64,000 nt of DNA from Mixta gaviniae (GCF_002953195.1 NZ_CP026377.1:4092001-4156000); one strand, 5' to 3'. Counted from the first letter of the stretch, positions 34,109 to 42,539 are shown. The notes: generated by a model from the letters alone, not told the origin. Numbers and translations: made by a program.

Positions 34109-34200
34109 GGTCAGGTTCCGTCGGAGCAGGACGGACAGAGTGGCAAAAAGAGGGCGTAAAAGCCAGCAGACGGGAGAGTCAGGCGTCGCCGGAAAAAGCC

Positions 34201-34353
34201 GGCATCACGGGAGAACAGGCATCATGTGGAAACAGGCAGCACGGGGGAACAGGCATCACGGGGAAACAGGAATCATGGGGAAACAGGAATCATGGGGAAA
34301 CAGGAATCATGGGGAAACAGGCATCACGGGGGAACAGGCAGCACGGGGAAAAA
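34201..34353. repeat. Nine 17-bp tandem repeats upstream of the lysR gene
   Basis: Nine units of exactly 17 bp run from 34201 to 34353. The three central ones (from 34269) are identical, GGAATCATGGGGAAACA, and flanking units vary mostly at positions 3, 5, 8 and 12 (GGCATCACGGGGGAACA and similar). The array sits between the katN terminator and the lysR start. A 17-bp unit is not a multiple of three, so it is unlikely to be coding. Confidence 0.95.
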
Positions 34354-34354
34354 G

Positions 34355-34378
34355 CTGGGCCGCCAGTCGGCGGCCCAG
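34355..34378 (-). terminator. Terminator after katN
   Basis: On the minus strand CTGGGCCGCC-GACT-GGCGGCCCAG is a 10-bp perfect stem followed by CTTTTT. It ends the yciE-katN transcript. Confidence 0.92.
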
Positions 34379-34382
34379 GGGA

Positions 34383-35279
34383 TTATTTTTTCTTGCCCGT
34401 CTGCAGATCGTCAGGCGCAGGCTGGGAGCCCAGCTCGGTGCCGGTCATCGGGTTGATGTCCGGGTTGGAGCGGGTGCGCAGCGCCATACTTTCCAGATCG
34501 GCCTTTTCGCCTTCGGAGAGCATCACTGACGCCAGGCCGTCGCCGCCGTCCACTGCCGGCTGCGGATCCGCGACATAATCGAAGTTCTCGTCGGAGTTCC
34601 AGCTGCCGCGTACTTCACCGCCTTCAGACATATTGAAGTAGGTGTTGGCATACTGCTCAATCGGCGGCAGTTTGCCCGGCGGGAAGTTATTACGGATAGC
34701 GTACAGGGCTTTTTCAAACGAAATCTGGTGCGCGACTTCACGCGTCATCAGGAAGCCCAGCGCATCCTTCACGCCCGGATCGTCGGTCAGGTTGATCAGG
34801 CGCTCGTAGATGATTTTCGCGCGCGCTTCTGCGGCGATATTGGAACGCAGGTCCGCCGTCACCTCACCGATGGTGTCGATATAGGCGGCAGTCCAGGGTA
34901 CGCCGGCAGAGTTAGTCAGCGGCGGCCCACCACCGTACAGCAGCGCGGTGGTATGGCTGTCGTTGCCGTTACCGGTCAGGGAACGATAAAGCTCAGCTTC
35001 CTGTTCGGTTCCTTCCGCCAGCGCGCCTTTCGCGCCCTTATTCAGCATCCCGACAAGGGAGCCGATAATTTCAAGATGGCTCAGCTCTTCCGTTGCGATA
35101 TCCAGCAGCATATCTTTGCGGCCCGCATCATCTTCGCCAAGACCCTGGGTGAAATAACGGCAGGCGGCAGCCAGCTCCCCTTGTGGTCCACCAAACTGCT
35201 CAAGCAGCAGGTTCGCCAGCCCAGGATTAGGCTCAGCTACACGTACCGTGTACTGCAACTGTTTGACATGTCTAAACAT
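34383..35279 (-). CDS. katN: Manganese catalase
   Basis: This 298-residue non-haem catalase breaks down hydrogen peroxide with a di-manganese centre in a four-helix bundle. Metal ligands are visible: Glu35 (PQGELAAACRYF), Glu65 and His68 (IATEELSHLEII), a later Glu in IAAEARAKIIYERL and His in MTREVAHQISFEKAL. The C-terminus is long and disordered, ending GKKK. In Salmonella katN forms an RpoS-controlled operon with yciGFE. Here it follows yciE by 72 bp on the same strand, and a strong terminator follows. Confidence 0.95.
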   Translation of the reverse strand: MFRHVKQLQYTVRVAEPNPGLANLLLEQFGGPQGELAAACRYFTQGLGEDDAGRKDMLLDIATEELSHLEIIGSLVGMLNKGAKGALAEGTEQEAELYRSLTGNGNDSHTTALLYGGGPPLTNSAGVPWTAAYIDTIGEVTADLRSNIAAEARAKIIYERLINLTDDPGVKDALGFLMTREVAHQISFEKALYAIRNNFPPGKLPPIEQYANTYFNMSEGGEVRGSWNSDENFDYVADPQPAVDGGDGLASVMLSEGEKADLESMALRTRSNPDINPMTGTELGSQPAPDDLQTGKKK

Positions 35280-35351
35280 TGCTCACTCCTCTGGTGAGGT
35301 TGCCAACGGCGGCAACCCCGATGACAGTGAAACGCCATGACTGGCTTTGTT

Positions 35352-35858
35352 TTATTTTTTTGCTTCTGTGTCCGGCTGCGCCGAACGAACCATAAACTGT
35401 TCAGTCACGTCTGGCAGGTGGGTCAGCGCCCAGTCGGCCATCGCTTTTTCCTGCTCACGGATCTGCTCAAATACGCGCGCGCCTTCGCTGTCGCCCGCCA
35501 GTTCTGCGGCCGCGATCAGAGAGGTATAACAGGCAATTTCAAACTGCTCGAAGACATAACCGCTGATGGCGCCTTTCACCACTTCGTCGGAGGCGAACAT
35601 CCCGCCCACCGCCTGGCCCATTGCCGCCACTTTGCCCATCATGTCTTTCATGGTGGAGTTGGAGGTATCCTGGCGATCGATAACCTGTTGCAGCATCTGC
35701 TGCTGTTGGCGCGTTTCTTCAATATGCTGCTGCAGACGTGATTTCAGATCGGGATAATGTTCCAGACGGGCGGACATTTTCTCCAGCATCTCTTCTGCTT
35801 GTTTTTCCATGGCATGCGCGTCGCGCAGCCAGCTGAGATAGTTTTCCTGATAAGTCAT
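35352..35858 (-). CDS. yciE: Ferritin-like DUF892 protein YciE
   Basis: This 168-residue four-helix-bundle protein matches YciE of E. coli: YLSWLRDAHAMEKQAEEMLE, then HIEETRQQQQMLQQVIDRQD, SDEVVKGAISGYVFEQFEIA and YTSLIAAAEL. The Glu and His residues of the ferritin-like site (AHAMEKQAE, HIEET, FEQFE and IREQEKAMAD) are kept. The role is in general stress, and it may bind iron or another metal. The usual partner gene yciF is absent: 368 bp of non-coding DNA separate it from yciG. Confidence 0.93.
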   Translation of the reverse strand: MTYQENYLSWLRDAHAMEKQAEEMLEKMSARLEHYPDLKSRLQQHIEETRQQQQMLQQVIDRQDTSNSTMKDMMGKVAAMGQAVGGMFASDEVVKGAISGYVFEQFEIACYTSLIAAAELAGDSEGARVFEQIREQEKAMADWALTHLPDVTEQFMVRSAQPDTEAKK

Positions 35859-36106
35859 ATTTTCACCTCGTGATAAGTGACCCAGAAAATAAGCCTGACG
35901 TAATAAACATGTCGCAACGCCAGAATTATCTCTCTTTGATTATTCACCGCACTTCGGCGGATAAAAGTTTTTAAGCGATACATAAAAAGCGTAGGCAGCG
36001 AAACAGCAAATAACAACCGTAACGGCAAAAAAATTTGCGTTATCGCTTTGTTAATAAAGATGAATTAAGAATAAACCTAAGGAAGGAATGAAAAAGAGGC
36101 TATTTT
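35859..36106. other. AT-rich gap between yciG and yciE
   Basis: No gene remains in this interval where yciF stands in other enterics. It should contain the yciE promoter; no clear -35 box is seen, which would suit an RpoS-type promoter. Confidence 0.5.
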
Positions 36107-36151
36107 AAAAAAATAAACCTCCGGCACGCATTAAAACCGCGCCAGAGGTTA
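36107..36151 (-). terminator. Terminator after yciG
   Basis: On the minus strand AACCTCTGGCGCG and CGTGCCGGAGGTT pair and are followed by TATTTTTTT. It separates yciG from yciE. Confidence 0.75.
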
Positions 36152-36174
36152 ATCAACAGAATTAGCAAGCTAAC

Positions 36175-36242
36175 TAATAATTAGCTGCCTGATGAGCTAA
36201 TAATTAGCTGCCTGATGAGCTAATAATTAGCTGCCTGATGGA
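36175..36242. repeat. 23-bp unit repeated three times across the yciG stop codon
   Basis: Units start at 36175, 36198 and 36221 (TAATAATTAGCTGCCTGATG plus AGC). The unit at 36221 contains the last yciG codons and its stop; the other two are copies beyond the stop. The coding sequence is therefore unchanged. Confidence 0.92.
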
Positions 36243-36412
36243 CGACCGCCGCCGTGACTGTTTTGCCCACCTTTTTTGCCTGCTTCGGAGGCTTTTTCAC
36301 GGTCGTTTTTAAAATTACCGCCGCTGTGCTGCCCGCCTTTCTTACCGGCTTCAGAAGCTTTTTCACGATCTTCAGCGAAATTACCAGGATTACCACGATG
36401 TTGTTCAGCCAT
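36227..36412 (-). CDS. yciG: Stress-induced KGG-repeat protein YciG
   Basis: This 61-residue hydrophilic protein has two KGG motifs: NFAEDREKASEAGKKGGQHS and NFKNDREKASEAGKKGGQNS. The family is RpoS-dependent in E. coli and resembles fungal Con-10 stress proteins; it is thought to be intrinsically disordered. AGGAGG lies 6 bases before ATG 36412. The end of the gene has been triplicated as a 23-bp tandem repeat without changing the product. Confidence 0.93.
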   Translation of the reverse strand: MAEQHRGNPGNFAEDREKASEAGKKGGQHSGGNFKNDREKASEAGKKGGQNSHGGGRPSGS

Positions 36413-36734
36413 CTATTCCTCCTCGTTATTCCAGAATAATATTCTTATCCACTTAGGGGGTAGGGGGCAGTGGAGAAGAATATTGCCGACTTCGGGTATA
36501 AATTTAGCCGACCAGCGGGAGAAAGCAAATGGTTGGCGCAGCGGTAATAAGTTTTTGATATGACAGTAAAGAGACTGAATTAACACCCTTTTTGAAAGAT
36601 TTAATTACAATCAGACGTAAAATAGCGTTAAATACCACGCCCGCAATAAGCGAAGCGGTAAACAGATTGTTTGCGTGTTTATTTCCGCCAGTCGGGATAA
36701 CCCCGGCGCCGGCCCGCCTCGTTGAGGGGTGGCA
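36413..36734. other. Promoter region of yciG
   Basis: No gene is visible in these 322 bp. The part close to yciG holds the ribosome site and presumably a stress promoter. The part near 36700 follows the stop of the small AraC gene and contains no clear terminator. Confidence 0.45.
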
Positions 36735-37091
36735 CTATTGCCGGCATTTCTGACGAAATTCGCCCGGTGTCATGCCGTAGTGGCGCACAAAGGTTTTGTG
36801 AAAGGTGTCATGAGAGGAAAAACCGTGCTGCACCGCCACATATTCGATCGTGACATTATCCTCCACCAGCATCCGCGCAGAAGCCACCAGGCGTTTCTCG
36901 CGGCAGAAGGCGGCGAGGGTTTTGCCGGTGACCGCATGAAAGTAGCGTTGCAGATACCATTTGGAATAGCCGGTTTTTTCCGCGCAGTCGTCTACGGTGA
37001 TGCGTCGATGCGGGTTGCTTTCAATCCAGCGCATCAGCTCGCGGATCACGCCGTAGGTAAACACCTTTTCACTTGCTGCGCTTAGGTTCAT
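36735..37091 (-). CDS. Small AraC-family activator of the SoxS/RamA/MarA type
   Basis: The 118-residue protein consists only of the double helix-turn-helix DNA-binding domain: RITVDDCAEKTGYSKWYLQR and TIEYVAVQHGFSSHDTFHKT. Proteins of this size act by abundance, without ligand binding, and activate efflux and oxidative-stress genes. It lies 10 bp downstream of a TetR gene, so both are probably transcribed from the operator-controlled promoter before the TetR gene. It is a paralogue, not clearly SoxS, MarA or RamA. Confidence 0.88.
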   Translation of the reverse strand: MNLSAASEKVFTYGVIRELMRWIESNPHRRITVDDCAEKTGYSKWYLQRYFHAVTGKTLAAFCREKRLVASARMLVEDNVTIEYVAVQHGFSSHDTFHKTFVRHYGMTPGEFRQKCRQ

Positions 37092-37101
37092 AAGGCTTCC
37101 T

Positions 37102-37695
37102 TTACGATACGTCCATCACCGGCTGTAGCTCCAGCCGGATGATATGAAGCAGGTTATTACGCAGGACATCTTCCCGATCGCTTAGCACGCCGTGCATATC
37201 CAGCGCATCCTGTCCCAGCGTTAAGCCGATAAGCCGCCATGCCGTGGCTGACGGCGTATCGTGGCAGCGCAGCAGGTTCTGCTGAACGCCGCGCGTAATG
37301 GTGTCGCTGACGATGCTGTGCCAGAGATTGAGCGCGTAGACGAAGATTTTGTGCAGCGCTTTATCCTGCTGGGAAACCACCGAGACCTCGCGCCACAGTT
37401 CGGTTTCGTGCTGTTCTTTATCTGAATCGCACAGCAGCGCTGATACCGCATCGATACCGTCCAGCGCTTCGCTGGCGCTTTTATGCGCGGCGACGGTTTC
37501 ATTAACGATGAGCAGAAACGCCTGACACTTCAGCTGGCTCAGCGAGGCGAAATGACGGTTGATATGCCCGATGGCCGCCCCGCTCTCCTGAGCGATTTTA
37601 CGGGCGGTGACGGCGCTATAGCCTTCCTTCCTGATTAACGTCTTTGTCGCGCCGATCAGCAGATCTGCGCGTGCGTCCGCTTTTAAATAGCCCAT
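37102..37695 (-). CDS. TetR-family repressor
   Basis: The 197-residue protein has a TetR helix-turn-helix at residues about 10-50 (LLIGATKTLIRKEGYSAVTA, then RKIAQESGAAIGHINRHFAS) and a helical ligand domain. ATG 37695 is chosen because GAGGCAAAGG precedes it; GTG 37725 would add ten residues. Two palindromes TGAACA-N2-YGTTCA lie 45-81 bp upstream and are probable autoregulatory operators. Loss of repression would raise both this protein and the AraC-type activator. Confidence 0.88.
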   Translation of the reverse strand: MGYLKADARADLLIGATKTLIRKEGYSAVTARKIAQESGAAIGHINRHFASLSQLKCQAFLLIVNETVAAHKSASEALDGIDAVSALLCDSDKEQHETELWREVSVVSQQDKALHKIFVYALNLWHSIVSDTITRGVQQNLLRCHDTPSATAWRLIGLTLGQDALDMHGVLSDREDVLRNNLLHIIRLELQPVMDVS

Positions 37696-37739
37696 CCTTT
37701 GCCTCGCCTGATTTAGCCGGCCCACATTCTGCCTTTTTC

Positions 37740-37776
37740 TGAACAGGCGTTCAATATTATTCTGAACAGATGTTCA
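37740..37776. promoter_or_regulatory. Two TetR-type operators
   Basis: TGAACAGGCGTTCA (37740-37753) and TGAACAGATGTTCA (37763-37776) share TGAACA-N2-YGTTCA with centres 23 bp apart. They lie directly upstream of the TetR-AraC pair. Confidence 0.8.
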
Positions 37777-37956
37777 AAATGTTCCGTCTCGTTTCCGCTA
37801 ACAGATGTTTCACCCTGTTACTGAAAAGCGGTTTTTGCCGCGACGTTTCCGCCTCCGGTCACTTTAACAGCTAATCGTTTGCGCGCTTTACGAAAGCGTT
37901 TGCTTTCCGTTCTAAACCACCTTTATGACGTTAATTTTACGCTTTATCGAACTGTT

Positions 37957-38006
37957 CGTGATCTACATCACAAAACGGTTGAATCAAAATGAAACAAACT
38001 TTGACA
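37957..38006 (+). promoter_or_regulatory. CRP site and -35 element of tsx
   Basis: CGTGA-TCTACA-TCACA (37957-37972) matches the CRP consensus TGTGA-N6-TCACA with one mismatch. A TTGACA hexamer follows at 38001-38006. tsx of E. coli is CRP-activated, which agrees. The -10 box is unclear (TATTTT at 38022 or TTTCTA at 38025). The 5' leader of about 150 bp contains a TCTCTG/CAGAGA hairpin near 38150. Confidence 0.7.
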
Positions 38007-38184
38007 AACGTGAGCAATATCTATTTTCTATCGGCAGGATAAAGGCACCCTATGCGGGCTGCCGCGGCGTACCTGTACGCCTCCCCCGGAGCGGCATATA
38101 ACAACACCTTCCCGTCCAGCAGTGGACACTGGTTCGCGGCCCTTCTCTGACTCAGCAGAGAGGCCTTTAAGCATGTGGTAAACC

Positions 38185-39054
38185 ATGAAAAATAAAATGT
38201 TGGTGGCTGGCGCGCTGTTGGCGGCGTCATATAGCATCTCTTCTCAGGCGGAAACTGGCGCCCCTACCTACGTATCAGACTGGTGGCATCAAAGCGTTAA
38301 CGTAGTGGGAAGCAATCACACCCGCTTCGGGCCGCACCTGAACAACGATGTTTATCTGGAATATGAAGCCTTCGCCCATAAAGATTGGTTCGATTTCTAC
38401 GGTTATGTGGATATCCCGAACTTCTTCGGCGCGGCGAACAGCTATCAGCAGGGCATCTGGGACAACGGTTCGCCGCTGTTTATGGAAATCGAACCGCGCT
38501 TCTCTATCGACAAGCTGACCGGCACCGATCTGAGCTTCGGCCCGTTTAAAGAGTGGTACTTCGCTAACAACTATGTCTACGACATGGGCCGCGATCATAA
38601 TAACCGCCAGAACACCTGGTATATGGGTCTGGGCACCGATATCGATACCCACACCAAAATGTCGCTGGCGCTGAACATTTACGCCAAATACCAGTGGGAG
38701 AACTACGGTGCGGCGAATGAGAACAGCTGGGACGGCTACCGCTTCAAGGTGAAATATTTCCTGCCGTTAACCACCCTGTGGGGCGGCAATCTGAGCTATA
38801 TCGGCTTCACCAACTTTGACTGGGGCTCCGATCTGGCGGATAAAACGCCGGGCGCGTCGCGTTCCAGCAACTCCATCGCCTCCAGCCATATTCTGGCGCT
38901 GGGCTACGATCACTGGCACTACTCGGTGGTGGCGCGTTATTTCCATAACGGCGGCCAGTGGGCCGACGGCGCCAATCTGAACTTCGGCGACGGTCCGTTT
39001 GAAGTGAAATCTACCGGCTGGGGTTACTACCTGGTGGTGGGCTACAACTTCTGA
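38185..39054 (+). CDS. tsx: Nucleoside-specific outer-membrane channel Tsx
   Basis: The 289-residue protein is a 12-stranded outer-membrane channel for nucleosides. A signal peptide (about residues 1-22, ending SSQA) precedes the mature start. The family signature is almost unchanged: [20 protein letters not shown], then [39 protein letters not shown] and a C-terminal phenylalanine (YLVVGYNF). Length and motifs fit Tsx throughout. It is single, with a CRP site upstream. It is also a known receptor for phages and colicin K in E. coli. Confidence 0.96.
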   Translation: MKNKMLVAGALLAASYSISSQAETGAPTYVSDWWHQSVNVVGSNHTRFGPHLNNDVYLEYEAFAHKDWFDFYGYVDIPNFFGAANSYQQGIWDNGSPLFMEIEPRFSIDKLTGTDLSFGPFKEWYFANNYVYDMGRDHNNRQNTWYMGLGTDIDTHTKMSLALNIYAKYQWENYGAANENSWDGYRFKVKYFLPLTTLWGGNLSYIGFTNFDWGSDLADKTPGASRSSNSIASSHILALGYDHWHYSVVARYFHNGGQWADGANLNFGDGPFEVKSTGWGYYLVVGYNF

Positions 39055-40160
39055 TGTGCCTGCGGCAGGAGCGGCTAAGGTCGCTTCTGCCCTTGCCGGT
39101 ATGCCTGCCGCGCCGCTTTCTCTCTCTTGCCTTCACGCTTTTTCTCTGTTTTTTTCGCTGACTGTTCCTTCACGGCTTCCCTCTGCTTCCACTTCCCTTT
39201 TTGCTCCTTCGGTTACGTTTCATTCGCAATTTCTCTTCGCCTTCCGCTTTCCCGCTCTGCGCTTCCGCTGACGCTCCTTTCGCAGTAGTTCTCTTCGCTT
39301 TCCCTTTTTCTGCCTTCCGCTTTTCTTACGCACCGTTTGCCATCCCCCCGTTCCGGCTTTCTCGCCCGGCGAACAGAGCCGCTATACCCTTTATGACACA
39401 TTAAAACGGCCTGGTTATATTTCCCGCGTTGCTTTTAAATAAACGCATTAATAACTTTAAAATATTCTCTGAATAATAAATAACGCCAACGCGTAACGCG
39501 CCATGAGTTAAATAAATAAAGTAATTATGCGTTATCTCACATTCCTGCACACGGGCAACCGATGCCAATGTATTTTAGCAAAGCGCTATGCTAGCGTAGC
39601 GAAAAATATGGATTGCAACTGCGTATGCGGGCAAAACCTACCGTAATGAATTCACCTTTTTCGCTGTTAACCCGGCGCCAGGTTATTCATCAGGTAGGTT
39701 TTTTATTTGGCATACAGAGAACCAGGGAAACGCAGCGCGGCGGCTTCGCCTTTCGCCCTGCCTCCGCTGCATCCCCTGCCTGCCGCCCTGTGCGTGCGGC
39801 CGCAATGCCCTGCCGGCCCCGTGGCGCGTTCTTCCCCGGTGCGCAGCATTTAGCTAACGCTGCGCTGAATACTGCATGCGAAAAGCGTAGGCCGCCGGCA
39901 CGAAATAAGTGCGGAAAAAAAATCCACGCAGCGCCCCATATTTATGCGCGCAACGTCAGCCCATGAATGATTAATCCGCTGCAAAGCGAGAATAAGCGCT
40001 GGCCAGATGACGCTTTCCGTTAGAAGAAATAAATGAATGCTGCGCCACATCGCGCCGGATAAATAAAAAAGAGGAATCTTTTCATTGGCGGGGAGGCAGC
40101 CCGATTTATTCAGCGCGGCTGCAGCGCCGCCTTTTGCGTCAGCACCAGGGAGTGTTATTT
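39055..40160. other. 1.1-kb gene-free region between tsx and the OprD-family gene
   Basis: No convincing gene is present. 39110-39360 is a pyrimidine-rich tract on the plus strand. 39400-39600 is AT-rich. A long-range stem with a T run at 39633-39704 may be a terminator or small RNA. 39850-40140 holds nothing I can identify except the porin leader, whose ribosome site AGGGAG lies at 40147-40152. Confidence 0.6.
39633..39704 (+). ncRNA. Possible small RNA or orphan terminator
   Basis: AAAACCTACC (39633-39642) pairs perfectly with GGTAGGTTTT (39693-39702), followed by further T. The 50-nt loop contains a small hairpin (AACC-CGGCGCCA-GGTT). No upstream gene needs a terminator here, as tsx ends 580 bp earlier, so a short non-coding transcript is possible. 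No promoter could be assigned. Confidence 0.3.
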
Positions 40161-41468
40161 ATGAAAGTCATCACCATTATCAGTGCGCTTATTTTTCCGG
40201 TTATTTGTCACGCGCAAACCGGCGCAGGCGGCGGGCTAGCCGATACGCTTTTCAGCGACGGCGCGCTCGATCTCGCTTTACGCAACTACTGGAAGTATCT
40301 GAAGGAGGACGGCGCTAACCCTAAAACCGTTCATGCCGCCTGGGGACAAAGCCTGGTGCTGGACTATCAGTCGGGCTACTTCGCCGATCTGATCGGCTTC
40401 GATCTCTCCTACTACGGCGCGCTAAAGCTGGGCGCCAGCGACTTCTTTGATACGCGCGGTATCCTTTATAACGCCGGCCATGACAATAAAAAGGGCAACG
40501 CGCAGGGCTTCAGCAAGGCTGGGCAGCGCTATCTTAAGCTGCGCCTGGGGGGCGACGCGGTAAACGGCGAGCTGCACGGCGGCTGGGAAAGCCTGCCCAA
40601 CTTCGGCGTGCTTAACACCTCATGGCGCCTCTCGCCTATCACCTACCTTGGCTGGAACGGCGTTGCCCGGCTCGGCGCGACGCAGCTGCGCGCCGCGTAT
40701 GTCACCCGATCCATCGACCGCAGCTCGCCTGAACAGGTTCACTTCATCACTAACGACGGCAACAGCATCGACCATATCGCTACCGGCGATGTGAGCTACA
40801 ACGGCGATAGCCTGACGCTGCAATATGGCGCGGGCGAGAGCGACGGCTATCTGCGACGACAGCACCTCTTTATGAGCGGCGATATCACGTCACATCTGTC
40901 CGTCGGCAGCCAAATCTATGTTACCCGGGCGATGGAGAACTATCGCGCGATGCCCGCGTCGCGTCGCGACTTCGATCGCCACGCCAGCCATTATGCGCTG
41001 GAGATGACGTGGAAACAGGATAAGCTGCGCTCCCGCTGGGGTCTGGGTTATACGCGCGCGGAGAAGGAAAACAGCGTGGGCTTTTATCCCCGCCATATGA
41101 GCCGTAACGCTTTCGGCAATTTCATCTCGATGGCTACCGCCGGCGATGATTATATGCGCGACAAAGAGCTGATGGTGGCCACCATGACCGACTACCAGTT
41201 TACGCCCGACCTGCTGGGCGGCGTTGCGGTTAATGCCGGGTCGATTCGCTATAAGGGGTTAAACGTGCGCAGTGGTGAAGTGAGCCTTTACGGCCGCTGG
41301 ACGCCTTCTCATCCCGGGCTAAAAGATTTCAGCGTATGGATGATGTTCGGGCCAGGCTGGTCATATAAAAACGTTAACCGTACGCCGGTGCTGCATCACG
41401 GCGACTATCGCCGTTCGCATGTGCTGTCGGGCGAAGTGATTATCGACTACCGCTTTAAGCTGCTGTAA
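40161..41468 (+). CDS. OprD-family outer-membrane porin
   Basis: The 435-residue protein has a signal peptide (MKVITIISALIFPVICHA) and the OprD-type barrel pattern: TLFSDGALDLALRNYWKYLK, LDYQSGYFADLIGFDLSYYG, KLGASDFFDTRG and alternating strands to the end. Relatives such as ChiP and OprD take up small substrates (chito-oligosaccharides, amino acids). AGGGAG precedes ATG 40161. Its stop converges with the pectin-pathway isomerase gene. The neighbourhood hints at oligogalacturonides, but no KdgR box is seen before it. Confidence 0.85.
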   Translation: MKVITIISALIFPVICHAQTGAGGGLADTLFSDGALDLALRNYWKYLKEDGANPKTVHAAWGQSLVLDYQSGYFADLIGFDLSYYGALKLGASDFFDTRGILYNAGHDNKKGNAQGFSKAGQRYLKLRLGGDAVNGELHGGWESLPNFGVLNTSWRLSPITYLGWNGVARLGATQLRAAYVTRSIDRSSPEQVHFITNDGNSIDHIATGDVSYNGDSLTLQYGAGESDGYLRRQHLFMSGDITSHLSVGSQIYVTRAMENYRAMPASRRDFDRHASHYALEMTWKQDKLRSRWGLGYTRAEKENSVGFYPRHMSRNAFGNFISMATAGDDYMRDKELMVATMTDYQFTPDLLGGVAVNAGSIRYKGLNVRSGEVSLYGRWTPSHPGLKDFSVWMMFGPGWSYKNVNRTPVLHHGDYRRSHVLSGEVIIDYRFKLL

Positions 41469-41528
41469 GCGGCCGACAGCGTCGAAGGAAGCTCAGGCCA
41501 GCATCGGCTGGCCTGAAGCGTCGTGCGG

Positions 41529-42167
41529 TTAGCCCAGCATCTCGCGGACAAAGGCTTCGATCTCTTTATTCTGGCAGTTTTCAAAGAAGCACTGCTGGAA
41601 GCGCTGGCCGCTCACGGCGGTTTTTACCAGCTCAGGATCGATGGCGCGCAGCGTATCCAGATAGTTCTCTTTCACAACCGCCGCTTTCACCTGATTAAGA
41701 ATGCCGGCGTTGCGCACCTGCGGCTCTTTACGCTCCGGTGGGTAGCCCTGACCTTTTTCGCCGCTGAAGGCTTTTTCAAAGATAAAGCGCAGGTTCAGCT
41801 CAGCGCCCCAGCCAAAACCTTTCGCAAACGGCAGCGCCAGCGCATTACCGTTATTGATCTGGGCGAACAGGTAAGCGTCAGCGGGATCGATACAGTAGCC
41901 GCAGGCGACGCCGGGATGAATATTCAGCGACATCAACGCGCCCTGCCCGGTGCCGCAGCCGGCGATAATGAAATCCACCGCTTTCGAGTTCAACAGTATG
42001 CTGGCCATAATGCCAAGGTGAATATAGGTCAGATGATGATCCTGCTCATCGCTCATACCTACGTTAAATACCGGATAATCCAGCCCGTTCGCTACCTGTT
42101 GCAGCTCTTTCAGCACAACGGCGTTTTTCGCCGCCTGGCTGTTTTCCATCATCAGCGCGATCTTCAT
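41529..42167 (-). CDS. RpiB/LacAB-family sugar isomerase of the pectin module
   Basis: The 212-residue protein belongs to the RpiB/LacA/LacB isomerase family: MKIALMMENSQAAKNAVVLK at the start and the active-site loop AGCGTGQGALMSLNIHPGV, with the catalytic cysteine in GCGTGQG. C-terminal residues about 140-212 exceed the length of RpiB (about 150). It is divergent from ogl-kdgF, with a KdgR-type box upstream. RpiB-family isomerases called DhuI convert 4-deoxy-5-hexosulose uronate in streptococci, so this enzyme may do the KduI reaction. That function is an inference. Confidence 0.82.
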   Translation of the reverse strand: MKIALMMENSQAAKNAVVLKELQQVANGLDYPVFNVGMSDEQDHHLTYIHLGIMASILLNSKAVDFIIAGCGTGQGALMSLNIHPGVACGYCIDPADAYLFAQINNGNALALPFAKGFGWGAELNLRFIFEKAFSGEKGQGYPPERKEPQVRNAGILNQVKAAVVKENYLDTLRAIDPELVKTAVSGQRFQQCFFENCQNKEIEAFVREMLG

Positions 42168-42319
42168 CGTTTATCCTCTTATTAAGCGTGTATCAGGCGT
42201 GTGACGCCAGCGGGTGCCCGGCGGCGACATGCCGCCGCCTGGGCTTACTCTGCCGTCGTGCGCCTGCAGTGTGTATTCAACAGGCCCTGGCGCGCCCTTC
42301 TGCAGACGTCAACCATTTA

Positions 42320-42334
42320 TGAAACAGTGTTTCA
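42320..42334. promoter_or_regulatory. KdgR-type operator (isomerase side)
   Basis: TGAAACAGTGTTTCA is a perfect inverted repeat around one base and fits the KdgR consensus. On the minus strand a TAAAAT hexamer (42336-42341) directly precedes it, so the box would cover the start site of the isomerase transcript. Confidence 0.85.
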
Positions 42335-42381
42335 TATTTTAGAGCGGGCGTACTCTTATAGATACCGCGCAGGGGAATTAC

Positions 42382-42397
42382 TGTGACAGTTTTCACA
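42382..42397. promoter_or_regulatory. Perfect CRP site
   Basis: TGTGA-CAGTTT-TCACA matches the CRP consensus in all ten positions. Its centre lies about 61 bp upstream of the predicted isomerase start site (near 42329), the classical class I position. Catabolite control of pectin genes by CRP is well known. Confidence 0.85.
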
Positions 42398-42539
42398 TTT
42401 TCTCGGCAGAAGCGCTTTTTTCCGCCCCTTTTCCGGCCTGAATCTCTAAACCGGGCAGGCGAAAAAATGTGTGATCCTTGCTGCATTTTCACGCTACGCC
42501 ACTCGGCAAGCTCCCTGAACGGGGTATGATTTTGCAATA

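Noticed and set aside
39213..39401. Small minus-strand protein in the pyrimidine-rich tract
   Set aside because: Composition reflects the purine bias of the strand; no ribosome site and no known family.
39633..39704. ChiX-like small RNA controlling the porin
   Set aside because: No similarity to the ChiX sequence that I know; kept only as a generic candidate.
42382..42397. CRP site as main activator of ogl
   Set aside because: Its centre is about 150 bp from the predicted ogl start, too far for usual activation, whereas the distance to the isomerase promoter fits class I.
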